DNA of 64,000 bases from JACCXG01 sp963836735 (GTDB taxonomy: Bacteria; Acidobacteriota; Vicinamibacteria; Vicinamibacterales; 2-12-FULL-66-21): the NCBI GenBank assembly GCA_963836735.1, contig CAWIKP010000026.1:62001-126000 (forward strand), written 5' to 3'. Each line of letters opens with the position of its first letter. Positions within the stretch are counted from its first letter, which is position 1. Below the pieces are notes generated by a model, which was given only the letters and a program-made list of their open reading frames with translations, did no database searches and had not been told where the DNA came from. The position numbers and the translations under genes are program-made. Of the stretch, positions 28,627 to 39,799 are shown in pieces.

Positions 28627-30328
28627 ATGCGCGCTTCCATTCTGTTGGTGTTCCTGCTTGGTGCGTCTGCCTGTTCGCGCGCCGGCTCCCAGACTGAGCG
28701 AAGTTCCATGTCCGACCCGATCACTCTCGCTGTCGTGAACGCCCGCGTGTGGACGGGCGATCGAGCCGCTCCCTGGGCCGAGGCGATTGCGGTGAGCGGC
28801 GAGCGGCTGGCCGCCGTCGGCACGAGCGACGAGGTCCGTCGGCTCGCGACGGGTGTGACGCCGATCGATGCGGGCGGACGGCTCGTGGTGCCGGGCTTCA
28901 TCGACACTCATGTCCACTTCCTCGAAGGCGGCCTGCGCCTCGCGTCCGTGCAGCTTCGCGACGCGAGGACCCGCGACGAGTTCGTGAGCCGGATCAAGGC
29001 GTTTGCCGCCACGGTGCCGGCGGGGACCTGGATTACCGGCGGGGACTGGGACCACAGCCTCTGGGGCGGCGAGCTGCCCTCGCGTGACTGGATCGACGCG
29101 GTGACGCCGAACCACCCGGTGTGGATCAACCGCCTCGACGGCCACATGAACCTGGCCAACAGCGCCGCTTTGAAGGCCGCCGCGGTCACGCGCGCCACTG
29201 CCGACGTCGCTGGAGGCGAGATCGTCCGCCGCCCCAATGGTGAGCCGACCGGCCTGCTGAAGGACAACGCGATGGCGCTCGTCGACAAGGTCGCACCGCC
29301 GCCGTCGCCGGAAATGCGGCGGCGGGCGGTCACGGCCGCGATGCGCTACGTCGCCGGGCGCGGCGTGACCACGGTTCACGACATGAGCACGTCGGCGGCA
29401 TGGGACGACATGGCGCTGTACGCGGAGCTGCGCAAGGCGGACGCGCTGCAGACACGCATCTACAGCATGGTGCCGCTGGCACAGTGGGAGCGCCTGCGCG
29501 ACGTCGTGGCGCGCCGTGAACACGGCGGTGCCGACGGGCTCGGCGACGACTGGTTGCGCGTCGGCGGCCTGAAGGGCTTCGTCGACGGCTCGCTTGGCTC
29601 GCACACGGCCGCGTTCAACGAGCCGTTCAACGACGCACCAAAGGATCGCGGCCTGCTGGTCAACACTCCGGACGATCTCTACCGATGGATCTCTGGCGCC
29701 GACAAGGCCGGACTCCAGGTGATGGTCCACGCCATCGGCGATCGCGCCAACGCGCTCCTGCTCGACACGTTCGCGCGCGTCACGACCGGGAATGGCCCGC
29801 GCGATCGGCGGTTCCGCATCGAGCACGCCCAGCACCTGGCGCCGCGCGACATCCCGCGCTTCGCGCAGCTGAACGTCATCGCGAGCATGCAGCCGTATCA
29901 CGCGATCGACGACGGACGATGGGCCGAGACAATACATCGGGGATCGCATCAACACGACCTATGCGTTCCGGTCGCTCATCGACGCGCACGCGATGATCGC
30001 CTTCGGCAGCGACTGGTTCGTCGCGCCGCCGTCGCCGCTGGAAGGCATCTATGCCGCGGTCACCCGCCGCACCATCGACGGAAAGAATCCAACCGGATGG
30101 GTCCCGGAGCAGAAGATTACGGTCGAAGAGGCCGTACGCGCCTACACGGCCAGCGCCGCCTACGCCTCCTTCGATGAATCGCGCAAGGGTGTCCTGTCGA
30201 AAGGGCGGCTGGCGGACTTCGTCATGCTGGAGCGCAACATCTTCGAGATTGCGCCGGAGGAAATCGGCGCGGTTCGGGTGCGGATGACGATCGTGGGAGG
30301 GAAACAGGTGTTCGGCGCAGGGCGTTGA
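28627..30328 (+). CDS. lipoprotein amidohydrolase, YtcJ/amidohydrolase 3 family (one frameshift)
   Basis: Metal-dependent hydrolase with a lipoprotein-type signal (LLVFLLGASAC). Motifs: VVPGFIDTHVHFLEGG (metal His pair), GGDWDHSLWGG, LKGFVDGSLGSHTAAF, VMVHAIGDRANALLLD, and FRIEHAQHL. The frame shifts near 29930; the C-terminal part (AFGSDWFVAPPSPLEGIYAAV, then GRLADFVMLERNIFEI) reads in another frame to the TGA at 30326. The family includes N-substituted formamide deformylases but most members have unknown substrates. The 200-base gap before it (28427-28626) contains no gene; a TAGAAT at 28586 might be a -10 box. Confidence 0.85.
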
Positions 30329-30355
30329 GCGCAGGAAGTGCACGAGATCGTCAAC

Positions 30356-31102
30356 TTACGACCCCATCGCCTTCGTCAACCTGTCCGCGTAGGTCCGACT
30401 GCACCGCAGCTCATGACCGGAGTGAAGCGAGACGACGAACTCGCCATGAAACGCCGGCCGCAGCTCCCGGATCCGATCGACGTTCACCATCACCGATCGG
30501 TGGATCCGGACGAATCGCGACGAATCGAGCCTGGCCTCCATGGACCCGATCGTGTCCCGGACGAGATGCGTCGTCGCTCCCGTGTGCAACTCGACGTAGT
30601 GCCCCGCGACCTCGAGGTAATCGATATCGTCCACGCGCACGGCATAGATACGCCCGGATGCCTTGATCAGCACGCGCCGCAGCGGTCGCTGCGCCCGCAC
30701 ACTGTCGACCGCCGCATGAACGCGTCGTCCCGCCTCGCGCGAGTCTGAGCGAGCGGAGAGCCGTTCGAGCGCCTTGCGCAGGCGCGCACGCTCGAACGGT
30801 TTCAGCAGGTAGTCGACCGCATGGACGTCGAACGCGCGTACCGCGTAGCGATCGTAGGCGGTCACGAACACGATCTCCGGGTGCTTGCCCGACCCGAGCG
30901 CGTCGACGACGTCGAATCCGTCGAGCCCGGGCATCTGCACGTCGAGGAACACGACGTCGGGACGAAGCCGCTCGATCGCCTCGATCGCCTGCTCGCCGGT
31001 TTCACATTCCCCGATGACGTCCGCCTGCTCGGCTGCGAGCAGCGTCTTCAGCCGCCGGCGCGCGACCGGCTCGTCATCGACCACCAGTGCCCGCAGCGTC
31101 AT
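30356..31102 (-). CDS. LytTR-family response regulator
   Basis: Intact 248-residue regulator. Receiver domain residues 1-120 with phospho-acceptor Asp54 in VVFLDVQMPG and Lys101 in YLLKPF. LytTR DNA-binding domain at about 145-245 (VLIKASGRIYAVRVDDIDYLEV, SRFVRIHRSVMVNVDRIREL, SLHSGHELRCSRTYADRL). Its start overlaps the upstream kinase stop (ATGA), forming a standard LytS/LytTR pair. Targets are usually direct-repeat promoters; none were identified here. Confidence 0.95.
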   Translation of the reverse strand: MTLRALVVDDEPVARRRLKTLLAAEQADVIGECETGEQAIEAIERLRPDVVFLDVQMPGLDGFDVVDALGSGKHPEIVFVTAYDRYAVRAFDVHAVDYLLKPFERARLRKALERLSARSDSREAGRRVHAAVDSVRAQRPLRRVLIKASGRIYAVRVDDIDYLEVAGHYVELHTGATTHLVRDTIGSMEARLDSSRFVRIHRSVMVNVDRIRELRPAFHGEFVVSLHSGHELRCSRTYADRLTKAMGS

Positions 31103-32169
31103 CGGGCCTCTCCGTCGCCCGAGTCAGGGATGCGAAGAGTGGCAACAGCCCCACCGGTCGGCTGCGGAACGAATGCAAAAGAGCCTCGAGCGCCGTAGAG
31201 CGCCAGCATCCGCGACCGGGTGTTGCGGAGCCCATATCCTTCCCGAACCGTGACCGGCAGACCAGGCCCGTCGTTCGCGATCGTGAGGACGACTTCGGCC
31301 TCCTCCAGACGAGCGCCGATCTCGACGCGACCTGGCCCCGGCTTCTCCGCAACGCCGTGACGGATGGCGTTCTCGACCAGCGGCTGAAGGATGAGGCTTG
31401 GAACTCGTGCCCGCCGGACGGCATCACTCACGTCGATCGATACGCGCAGGCGATCACCGTACCGGAGCCGCTGGATTGTGAGATAGGCCTCGATGAAGTC
31501 GAGCTCTTCATCCAGCGGCAGCTCCTGGACGTCGGCGGTCTCGAACGTGCGTCGCAGCAGCTCGGCGAGCTTTGCCAGCATCAGTTCGGCGGCGTCCGGA
31601 TCGTCCCGCATCAACCCCGCGACGGTATTCAGCGTGTTGAACAGGAAGTGCGGATGCAGCTGCATCTTGAGGGCTTCGACCTGGGCACGGGCGAGCTCCA
31701 TTTCGAGCTGGGCCGCGCGAAGCTCCCGCGCCTGTGCCTCACGGTAGGACTGCACGACGTGGACCGCGGCGACGATCCCCCAGTAAGTCAGCAGCGTGAG
31801 GTGAATCTTCAGAAAGGAGAAGGGGCCGGGGCGACCGGCTCCGACGACGAGCGGCGTCAGCATGGCCTCGACAAACAGCTTCAACCCGCCCAAGGCAATC
31901 GCGGCTGGCACGTGGACGGCGAGAGGCACACCCCACCCTGCGCGCGAGAACGGAAACCGTGCGCAGAGCCACACGACCACTGGCGTGGCGAGCGCCCACA
32001 GCTCCCAGTCGACCAGCGCAACCAGGAAGGCACGAGACCACGAGAGCGGCCGCCTCGCATAGGCATAGTCGACCCAGACCTGGCTCGTGAACAGCAGCGC
32101 CAGGGCTGTAAAACAGCCGACGGCAACCAGCCAGACTTTCAGCGCGCCGGCATGGTGGTGCTGGCTCAA
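31099..32169 (-). CDS. LytS-type sensor histidine kinase
   Basis: Intact 356-residue membrane kinase. Four hydrophobic segments in residues 10-140 form the input domain, followed by a coiled linker (AQARELRAAQLEMELARAQ). The His_kinase core contains the phospho-acceptor His174 in LHPHFLFNTLN. The HATPase part has VPSLILQPLVENAIRHGV (N box), TIANDGPGLP and YGLRNTRSRMLALYG (G boxes). No separate periplasmic domain is evident, so the signal is probably sensed in the membrane. Paired with the LytTR regulator. Confidence 0.94.
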   Translation of the reverse strand: MSQHHHAGALKVWLVAVGCFTALALLFTSQVWVDYAYARRPLSWSRAFLVALVDWELWALATPVVVWLCARFPFSRAGWGVPLAVHVPAAIALGGLKLFVEAMLTPLVVGAGRPGPFSFLKIHLTLLTYWGIVAAVHVVQSYREAQARELRAAQLEMELARAQVEALKMQLHPHFLFNTLNTVAGLMRDDPDAAELMLAKLAELLRRTFETADVQELPLDEELDFIEAYLTIQRLRYGDRLRVSIDVSDAVRRARVPSLILQPLVENAIRHGVAEKPGPGRVEIGARLEEAEVVLTIANDGPGLPVTVREGYGLRNTRSRMLALYGARGSFAFVPQPTGGAVATLRIPDSGDGEAR

Positions 32170-32178
32170 GCGCGCAGC

Positions 32179-32583
32179 TTACAACGACTCCAGCGGCGCG
32201 GGCGTGCCAGCCGTGGCACGGAAACGGACTGCCGATCGCCACCGGCCGATGCCGACGATGACGAGAACGGCGAGATACATCAACGGTGGAGTGACCCGGG
32301 CCATTTCTCCGTGCAGCCAGTGAGTCAACGAGGCCCCGATCATGATGATGCCCAGCATCGCGGCGGTGTAGCTGGTGAGCCGCGGAACGAGCAATGCAAG
32401 GCCACCGACGGCTTCAAGCGCGCCGATGACCATGTAGAACCCGTCGGGATACCCCCACCGGTCAAAGTTCCGCGCCCAGGAAGGATCGGCGAACTTCCCG
32501 ACGCCGATCAGTACGAAGGCGACAGCGATCAGGATCTGCAGCAACCACAGGACGACGACGCCAAGCAGTCGGACGGTGCGCAT
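32179..32583 (-). CDS. DoxX-family membrane protein
   Basis: Intact 134-residue protein with four membrane helices (LLQILIAVAFVLIGVGKF, VIGALEAVGGLALLVPRL, AAMLGIIMIGASLTHWL, LMYLAVLVIVGIG). KFADPSWARNFDRWGYPDGF after helix 1 is the family-typical segment. It lies 9 bases upstream of the LytS kinase on the same strand and may share its transcript. Function of DoxX-like proteins is generally unknown. Confidence 0.82.
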   Translation of the reverse strand: MRTVRLLGVVVLWLLQILIAVAFVLIGVGKFADPSWARNFDRWGYPDGFYMVIGALEAVGGLALLVPRLTSYTAAMLGIIMIGASLTHWLHGEMARVTPPLMYLAVLVIVGIGRWRSAVRFRATAGTPAPLESL

Positions 32584-32682
32584 TTCGGAACCTCCAGGCG
32601 GCGAGCATGCGTGCGTCGTTCTGAATCAGCGACGAATTTGGCGCGAACCGGCCTCCAGCTGGCGCGAAGCGGACACCGCGGA

Positions 32683-32740
32683 CCAGCGGCCCAGCGGAGC
32701 GGCCAGCGGCCCAGCGGACCAGCGGACCAGCGGCCCGCGG
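32683..32740. repeat. one-sided octamer array (AGCGGACC family)
   Basis: Seven or so imperfect tandem 8-mers (CAGCGGCC, CAGCGGAC variants) lie between the divergent DoxX and epimerase genes. The unit matches the right arm of the inverted array at 22016-22121. There is no clear inverted partner arm, apart from GGCCTCCAGCTGGCGCG just upstream. Confidence 0.65.
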
Positions 32741-32763
32741 TTTTCAGATATGATCTCTCGCCG

Positions 32764-33779
32764 ATGCACGTACTGATCACCGGCGGTGCCGGCTTCCTTG
32801 GCAAGGCTCTCGCAGCTCGACTGCTCCACCGCGGACATCTCGCCGGCGCCGGCGGCAGGGACGAACGGATTGACCAGATCACGCTGACCGATGTCGTCCG
32901 GGCGGAAGGCTTCGACGATCCGCGCATCGCGCAGGCGACCGGCGACATTGCCGACCGCGCCTGCTCGAGCGGGTCATCACCGGCTGCGACGACTGCCATC
33001 TTCCATCTCGCGGCCGTCGTCAGCGGCCAGGCCGAGGCGGACTTCGATCTCGGGATGCGCGTGAACCTCGACGGTACGCGCACGCTGCTCGAGGTCTGCC
33101 GTGCCGCGGTCATCGTCCTCGCGTGGTCTTTGCCAGCTCGGTCGCGGTCTACGGCGGCGCGCTGCCGGAGGTGGTGCTCGAGTCGACGCCGCTCACGCCG
33201 CAGACGTCGTACGGCACGCAGAAAGCGATCGGCGAGCTGCTGGTGGCCGACTACACGCGAAAAGGATTCGTCGACGGGCGCTCGCTGCGACTGCCGACGG
33301 TCACGGTCCGTCCCGGGAAACCCAATGCCGCCGCATCGTCGTTCGCCAGCGGCATCATCAGGGAACCGGTGAACGGCGAGGAGTCCATCTGCCCGGTCGA
33401 TCGATCGACGAGGATGTGGGTGATCTCGCCGGAGAGCGCCGTCGGCGGCTTCATCCACGCGCACGATCTGCCGGCGGATCGGCTCGGCTCCAATCGATCG
33501 ATCAGCCTGCCCGGGCTGTCGGTCACGGTCGGCGAGATGGCGGCGGCGCTCGAGCGGGTGGCCGGCCCGGCCGCGGCCGCGCGAATCCGCTGGGAGCGCG
33601 ATCCGCGGATCACGAAGCTCGTGGACACGTGGCCCGGAACGCTCGATGCCAGCCGGGCACGCGAGCTCGGATTCCCCCACGATCAGAACTTCGATGCCAT
33701 CGTGCGCGCCTACGTCGAGAGCCGCGCCAGCGTGCTTCCGCCTGAAGGCGGAAGCCACCCGAACGTGAGTGTCGGATAG
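32764..33779 (+). CDS. DenD-like NAD-dependent epimerase/dehydrogenase (about three frameshifts)
   Basis: Extended short-chain dehydrogenase. The N-terminus has the NAD-binding glycine motif ITGGAGFLGKALA, then VNLDGTRTLLEV. After a shift near 33110 the sequence continues VFASSVAVYGG and TSYGTQKAIGELLVADY (catalytic Tyr-x3-Lys), then LRLPTVTVRPGKPNAAASSFASG and STRMWVISPESAVGGFIHAHDLP, which match the D-erythronate dehydrogenase branch. A pair of compensating shifts near 32965 and 32990 disturbs the segment after GDIADRA. The C-terminal LPPEGGSHPNV is encoded by a REP-like repeat. D-erythronate or a related sugar acid is the likely substrate; no partner catabolic genes are nearby. Confidence 0.75.
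33735..33754. repeat. REP-like palindrome inside the DenD-like coding end, copy 4
   Basis: CTTCCGCCT / AGGCGGAAG around GA, followed by the inverted flank CCACC. It lies within the last codons of the epimerase gene and encodes Leu-Pro-Pro-Glu-Gly-Gly-Ser. The true ancestral stop probably lay upstream. Confidence 0.8.
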
Positions 33780-33789
33780 GAGAAGCTCA

Positions 33790-35116
33790 ATGTCGGACCT
33801 CGTATGGCATGCGAGCCCTCACCGGCGCTCGTGCTGTTCGCATCGCTGCAGGCAGCGGCGCAGTCTCCGAAAATCGTGGCGTTCGCGAATGTCTCCGTCG
33901 TGCCGATGACCGAGCAATCAGCGTGCTGCCCAACCAGACAGTGGTCATCACCGGCGATCGCATCACCGCGGTGGGACCGGCGAAGACGACACGCGTTCCG
34001 GAAGGCGCCACGCGAGTCGACGGCCAGGGCAAGTACCTGATGCCCGGGCTCGCCGAGATGCACGGGCATATCCCGGCCGGGACCGCCCCGCGCGAGCTCG
34101 TGGACAACGTGCTCTTCCTCTACGTCGCCACCGGCGTCACCACCGTTCGAGGCATGCAGGGCGCGCCCGGACAGCTCGACCTGCGAGAGGCGGCGAAGCG
34201 CGGCGAGATCGTGGCTCCCAACCTGTATCTTGCCGGACCGCAGTTCAGCGGCAACTCCGTCAAGTCCGCGGAGGACGCGATCGCGCGCGTCCGCCAGCAG
34301 AAGTCGGAAGGCTGGGACCTGCTGAAGGTGCAGGAGGGGCTCTCGGTGCCGGCCTACGATGCGATGGCGAAGACCGCGAAGGAAGTCGGCATCCGCTTCG
34401 GCGGACACGTGCCCGACGACGTCGGCCTGCTGCACGCCATCGAGATGGGCCAGGAGACCTTCGATCACATCGATGGCTACATCGAGCAGCTCGACGGCCG
34501 CGCGAAGCCGGTCGACGACAAGGCGCTCCAGGATCTCGTCCAGCGGACGAAGAAGGCCGGCGCGTGGATCGTGCCCACGATGGTGGTCTGGGAGACGCTG
34601 CAGGGACCGGTCACGCTCGAGTCACGCACCGGGCTGCCGGAGCTGCGATACCTGCCGGCGGCCCAGGTCGAGCAGTGGACCAAGGGGCTCGACTCGCGCC
34701 TGAAGAATCCGCAATACAACGCCGCGCAGGCGAAGCTGCACATCGACAATCGGATGAAGATCCTGAAAGCGCTCCATGCCGGCGGCGTGGGCATGCTGCT
34801 CGGCAGCGACGCGCCGCAGCAGTTCAACGTGCCCGGCTTCTCGATCCATCGCGAGATGCAGCGGATGGCCGACGCGGGGATCAGCCCGTACGAGATCGTC
34901 AAGTCGGGCACGGCCAACGTCGGGCAGTACTTCAAGGCCCAGGATGCGTTCGGGACGATCGCCGTCGGGCAGCGCGCCGATCTGATCCTGGTCGACGCCA
35001 ATCCTCTGCAGAACGTGAGCAACATGGAGAAGCGATCCGGCGTGATGGTGCGCGGGCGCTGGCTGCCAGCGTCGGAGATCGACGCCCGTCTCGCGAAGAT
35101 CGCCGCCAGCAAATGA
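33790..35116 (+). CDS. exported amidohydrolase, imidazolonepropionase-like (one or two frameshifts)
   Basis: Metal-dependent hydrolase of the exported amidohydrolase group common in this phylum. AGGAG at 33778-33782 favours the ATG at 33790, but the signal-like segment ALVLFASLQAAAQSPK is read from an ATG at 33804 in another frame, so a shift near the start is likely. A second shift lies near 33915. After that the frame is intact: LMPGLAEMHGHIPAG (metal ligands), YVATGVTTVRGMQG, FGGHVPDDVGLLHAIEMGQETFDHIDG, MLLGSDAPQQFNVPGF with the metal Asp, and GTIAVGQRADLILVDANPL. Its stop overlaps the hydrolase at 35113 (ATGA). Substrate unknown. Confidence 0.82.
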
Positions 35117-36135
35117 GGCGCCTGATGGATGCTTACCCGCTCGCCCGACGCGACATCCTGACACTCGCGGGGCTCGCGTCGATTTCACCGTTCGCGCTCG
35201 ACGTCGCGGAGGCGCAAAGCCGCACCTCCGCGCAATCCGGTGCCCGCCGGAGCGAGCTCTACGCCCTGATGGGCGATCTTCCCGCCCGGACCCGCCCGAT
35301 CAGCGGGAAGAAACGATCGGAAGAAGAGCGCGACGGCTACGTGCTCGAAACGTGGGACCTCGATCTCAACGGCATCGAGACCGTGCCCGCGTACCTGGCG
35401 CGCCCGAAAGGCGCGACCGGGCGGCTCCCGGCCGTGCTCTTCAACCACTCGCACGGCGGCGGCTACAAGATCGGCAAGCAGGAATTCGTCGACGGACGCA
35501 GCTACCTGCAGCCGGTGCCGTACGCAAAGGAGCTGACCGGTCTCGGCTACGTCTCGCTCGCGATCGATCACTGGGTCTTCGGCGAGCGCAGCCACACCAC
35601 CGAGCCGGACATGTTCAAGGAGATGCTCTGGAAGGGCCAGGTGCTGTGGGGAATGATGGTCTACGACAGCCTGCGCGCGATGGACTTCCTGGTGCAGCGC
35701 CCGGACGTCGACTCCTCGCGGATCGCGACGCTCGGCATCTCGATGGGCAGCACGATGGCCTGGTGGCTGGCCGCCCTCGACGAGCGCGTGAAGGTGACCG
35801 TCGACATCTGCTGCCTCACGGACTTCCAGACGCTGATCGCCAAGAAGGATCTGTCAGCGCATGGCGTCTACTACTTCGTGCCTGGCCTGCTGAAGAAGTT
35901 CACGACCGCGCAGATCAACGCGCTGATCGCGCCGCGCGCGCATCTCGGCCTGGCCGGGCTGCAGGACAAGCTGACGCCGGTCGAGGGACTGGATCTGATC
36001 GACGCGGAGTTGAAAAAGGTCTACGCCGAGCAGGGCCATCCGGAACGATGGAAGCTGCTGCGCTACGACGTCGGGCATCAGGAGACGGCGGAAGGGCGGC
36101 AGGAGATTGTCAAGTTCTTGAAAGAGCAGTTGTAG
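35113..36135 (+). CDS. exported alpha/beta hydrolase, dienelactone hydrolase-like
   Basis: Intact 340-residue protein. The N-terminus (LARRDILTLAGLASISPFAL) is a Tat-like signal. The hydrolase domain has the nucleophile in TLGISMGSTMAWW (G-x-S-x-G), the acid in LAGLQDKLTPVEG and the His in DVGHQETAEG. NHSHGGGYKIG supplies the oxyanion region. The start overlaps the upstream amidohydrolase stop, so the two exported hydrolases are translationally coupled and may act in series. A second in-frame ATG at 35125 is possible. Ester or peptide-like substrate unknown. Confidence 0.85.
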   Translation: MRRLMDAYPLARRDILTLAGLASISPFALDVAEAQSRTSAQSGARRSELYALMGDLPARTRPISGKKRSEEERDGYVLETWDLDLNGIETVPAYLARPKGATGRLPAVLFNHSHGGGYKIGKQEFVDGRSYLQPVPYAKELTGLGYVSLAIDHWVFGERSHTTEPDMFKEMLWKGQVLWGMMVYDSLRAMDFLVQRPDVDSSRIATLGISMGSTMAWWLAALDERVKVTVDICCLTDFQTLIAKKDLSAHGVYYFVPGLLKKFTTAQINALIAPRAHLGLAGLQDKLTPVEGLDLIDAELKKVYAEQGHPERWKLLRYDVGHQETAEGRQEIVKFLKEQL

Positions 36136-36155
36136 GTGACCGGGTCTCGAAGCGG

Positions 36156-36171
36156 CGGGTCTGAAGACCCG
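36156..36171. other. short perfect palindrome after hydrolase gene
   Basis: CGGGTCT / AGACCCG around GA, 21 bases after the hydrolase stop. The CTGAAG centre matches that of several REP-like copies, so it could be a diverged member or a weak terminator without a T-tract. Nothing else is visible in the gap 36136-36344. Confidence 0.4.
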
Positions 36172-36344
36172 GCCTAGGGTCCAGCATCCAGGTCGTAGCG
36201 GCGCGAGACCGGAACACGATCAGTACCAGCCGATTCATCGGTCCGGTAACGGTTCCACAGAACTCGTCGCGCAATCCGCACTGCGATCCCTCACGTATAC
36301 TGACCACCGCTCCCAAAAACCGATCCCGTATTCAAGGAGATTCC

Positions 36345-39300
36345 ATGTTCCGGCACAGGCCTGTCGTGTCCGTCCGCCGCCTCACGCTCGCGGTCATCGT
36401 TGCGATGCTGCTCTGCCCTGCCGCTGGTTTCGCACAGTTCGATACCGCCAGCGTGCTGGGCACGGTACGTGATTCCACCGGCGCGGTCGTCCCGGGCGCG
36501 ACGGTGACGCTGAAGAACGTCGGCACCGGCATCAGCGCGACGACCACGAGCGCCGAGAACGGAGACTACCAGTTCCAGAACGTGCGGATCGGCGGCTACA
36601 CCGTGCGCGCGGAGCTCCAGGGCTTCTCCGTGGCCGAAGCGGAAGACGTTCAGGTCACCGTCAACGCGCGCCTGCGCGTCGACCTCACGCTCAAGGTCGG
36701 CAACGTCGGCGAGACCGTGGTCGTGACCGGGGCGGCGACGCTGCTCGAGAGTGAGTCGAGCGACCGCGGCCAGGTGATCGGCAAGGAACAGATCGTCAAC
36801 CTGCCGCTGAACGGCAGGGCCTATGCCGACCTCGCGCTGCTCAGCCCGGGCGTGCGGAAGTCGGCGATCTCCGACTCGCGCGACGCGTCGTTCAACGTGC
36901 ACGGCCTGCGCAGCGCGGTCAACAGCTTCATGCTCGACGGCGTGGACAACAACTCGTATGGCACGAGCAACCAGGGCTTTTCGAACCAGGTCGTGCAGCT
37001 GTCCCCGGATGCGGTCGAGGAGTTCAAGGTACAGACCAACAACTTCAGCGCCGAGTTCGGCCGCACCGGCGGCGCCGTCGTCAATGCGTCGATGCGGAGC
37101 GGCACGAACCAGTTCCGCGGGAGCGTGTGGGAATTCAACCGTAACGACGCCCTCAACGCCACCGGGTTCTTCAAGCCCTCCAGCGGCGTGAAGCCCAAGC
37201 TGAATCGCAACCAGTACGGGTTCGTCTTCGGTGGACCCCTCATCCGGAACCGCACCTTCTTCTTCACCGACTACGAGGGCTTCCGCCAGATTTCCAAGGT
37301 GATGACGTTCGCGACGATCCCGACGATGGCGCAGCGGCAGGGCATTCTGGGCAAGCCGATCACGAATCCGCTGACTGGCGAGGTCTTCGCCGATGGCGTG
37401 GTTCCTTCGGGCGCGATCACGTCGTTTGCGAAGAAAGTGCTGGCCGGATTGCCGGAGCCCACGCTCCCCGGCACCTCGAACAACTACGACTCGCTGCCGC
37501 GCCGCGAGGATTTCAACGATAAGTACGACGTCAAGGTGGATCACCAGTTCGGTCCGCGGCTGACGATGTTCGGCCGTTACAGCTATCGCAACCTGGACAA
37601 CTTCGAGCCGCCGCCGATCCCGGGCGAGACCGGAAGCCCCAGCAATGCGTTCGTCCACGTGAAGAACAAGCAGGCCGCCGTGGGCATCACCTTCACGATG
37701 ACGCCGACGTCCCTGCTGGACGTCCGGGTCGGGATGTCGAGCACCAAGGCAGGCAAGGAGCCCCCCGGCGTGGGCGGCCCCACGATGCTCGAGCTCTACG
37801 GGATCACCGGCATTCCGACCGATCCGCGCTTCGCCGGCGGCCTGACCGAACAGGGCGTGACCGGCTGGACGACGTGGGGCCGTCAGAACAGCAATCCGCA
37901 GTTCCAGGATCCGTCGGTATTCAACCCGCGCATCAACTACTCGTGGATTCGCGGCCGTCAGAGCTTCAAGGCCGGCTACGAATACCAGGCGATCGACACG
38001 CAGATCGACGACTTCAACCCGAAGTACGGGCGCGACACCTACGGCGGCCAGTTCAGCCGCCCGTCCACGGCGGCGGCCGACCCGGCCACCTACAACCTCG
38101 CCGACTTCATGTTCGGCCTGCGCAACACCTACGCCATCATCAACCCGTTCATCGCCAACCTCCGGCAGCGCATGCACTTCGGCTACATCCAGGACGACGT
38201 CAGAGCCACCGAACGGCTGACGCTGAACCTCGGCCTGCGCTACGAGTTCGCGACGCCGCAGTGGGAAGAGGACAACTTCCTCACCAACTTCGATCCGGCG
38301 AGCAACACTCTCATCCAGGCGAAAGACGGATCGATCTACGACCGCGCGCTGGTGAACCCCGACACCAACAACTTCGCGCCCCGGCTGGGTGCGGCGTACT
38401 CGCTGACCGACAAGACGATCCTGCGGAGCGGCTACGGCGTCAGCTACATTCACTTCAACCGGCTGGGCGGCGAGAACCTGCTCTCGTTCAACGGTCCGCA
38501 CGTCGTCGCGCTGAACATCACGCAGCAGACATCGCAGGGGGCCTGCGCCGGCAATCAAGCGCCGACGACGTGCTTCCGGACGACGCAGCAGGGCTATCCG
38601 GAAGGACTGAACGTGCCGGCGAACTTCAGCACGCTCAACGCACGCGTGAACTACATCCCGAAGGACAACCCGACCGGCAGCGTGCGGAGCTGGCACGTGT
38701 CGGTGCAGCGCGAGCTGATACCGAGGCTGCTGCTCGACGTCGCCTACGTCGGCAACCAGAGCCGCAACATCATGATCCTTGGCGACTACAACCAGGCGCG
38801 CCCGAACGGGCCAACCGAGAACGCGACGCTCCAGGCGAGGCGGCCCATCCAGGGGTTCCAGGAGGTCCAGATTGCGTGGGGCGGCGGCAAGGGGGACTAC
38901 CACGCGCTGCAGGTGAAGCTCGAGCAACGCTATACCCACGGCCTGTACCTCCTGAACTCCTTCACGTGGGGGCGGGCGCGTGACAACGCGTCCGGCCACC
39001 TCGAAGTGCAGAACAACGACAACAGCCGCGTGAACTATGCCGATCTCGCCGGCGAATTCGGACGCTCCGGCTACGATCAGCCGTTCAACAACACGACCAG
39101 CTTCGTGTGGGAGCTGCCGTTCGGCAGCGGCCGGCGGTACGCGAGCCAGATGAACGCCGTGATGGAAGGAATCTTCGGCGGCTGGCGGGTCGTCGGCATC
39201 AACACGATGACCAGCGGTGTCCCGGTGAACCTGCTGGTACTCGCCCTCAGCCACGTTCTCGGTCAGCGGCAGCCCGACCTACCGCCCGAACCTGACCGGC

Positions 39301-39633
39301 GATCCACTGACCCCCGAGGACCAGCGCACGATCAACAACTATCTGAACCCAGCGACCGTGGAGATCCCGACCGATCGCACGCAGCCGTTCGGCAACGCCG
39401 CGCGCAACGTCGCCCGCGGGCCATCGTTCTTCCAGCTCGATCTTGGCCTGCACAAGTCGCTCGGGCTCGGCCGCGACAGCACCGCGCTCGAGTTCCGCAT
39501 CGAGGCGTTCAACCTGTTCAATCACACCAACTTCACGACCCCGAACGCGAACCGATCGAATGCCAACTTCGGGACGATTACCTCGACCTTCCCTGCAAGA
39601 CAGATTCAGGTGGGAGTGAAGTTGCATTTCTGA
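36345..39633 (+). CDS. Oar-like TonB-dependent outer-membrane receptor (one frameshift)
   Basis: Large outer-membrane protein, about 1,095 residues. Signal peptide ending PAAGFAQ, then a carboxypeptidase-regulatory-like domain (VLGTVRDSTGAVVPGATVTLKNVGTG, residues about 35-115), a plug domain (LPLNGRAYADLALLSPGV, VHGLRSAVNSFMLDGVDNN, VEEFKVQTNNFSAEFGRTGGAVVN) and a beta-barrel (RTFFFTDYEGFRQ, YGYIQDDVRATERLTLNLGLRYEF-type strands). The frame shifts near 39240. The terminal strands (FFQLDLGLHKSLGLG, EFRIEAFNLFNHTNF, QIQVGVKLHF with a C-terminal Phe) read in another frame to 39633. Typical of acidobacterial Oar-like receptors for oligosaccharides or peptides; ligand unknown. Confidence 0.9.
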
Positions 39634-39637
39634 CGAT

Positions 39638-39791
39638 GTCAAATCCCAAGCTCCAACTCCCAAGCTCCAAGGCACTCCCAACCGCCAAATCCCAACCATC
39701 GAGAGGTGCGGTTCGACAGGTTGATTCGAAATTTCGGATTTTGGGATTTGGGAATGCGTTGGAGCTTGGGAGTTGGAGCTTGGGATTTGAC
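39638..39791. repeat. long inverted heptamer hairpin (CAACTCC class), copy B
   Basis: The left arm has 7-mers of the form CAANNYC (CAAATCC, CAAGCTC, CAACTCC), mirrored on the right (GGAGCTTG, GGAGTTG, GGGATTTG). Inner segments include GGTGCGGTTCGACAGG. It fills the space between the convergent receptor (plus) and spmB (minus). The unit sequence varies more than in copy A, yet the two arms still match each other. Confidence 0.8.
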
Positions 39792-39799
39792 TCCGCCCC

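Noticed and set aside
36291..39254. 987-codon minus-strand open frame opposite the TonB receptor
   Set aside because: Composition is Arg/Val/Glu-rich without domain motifs; the plus strand is a clear Oar-like receptor.
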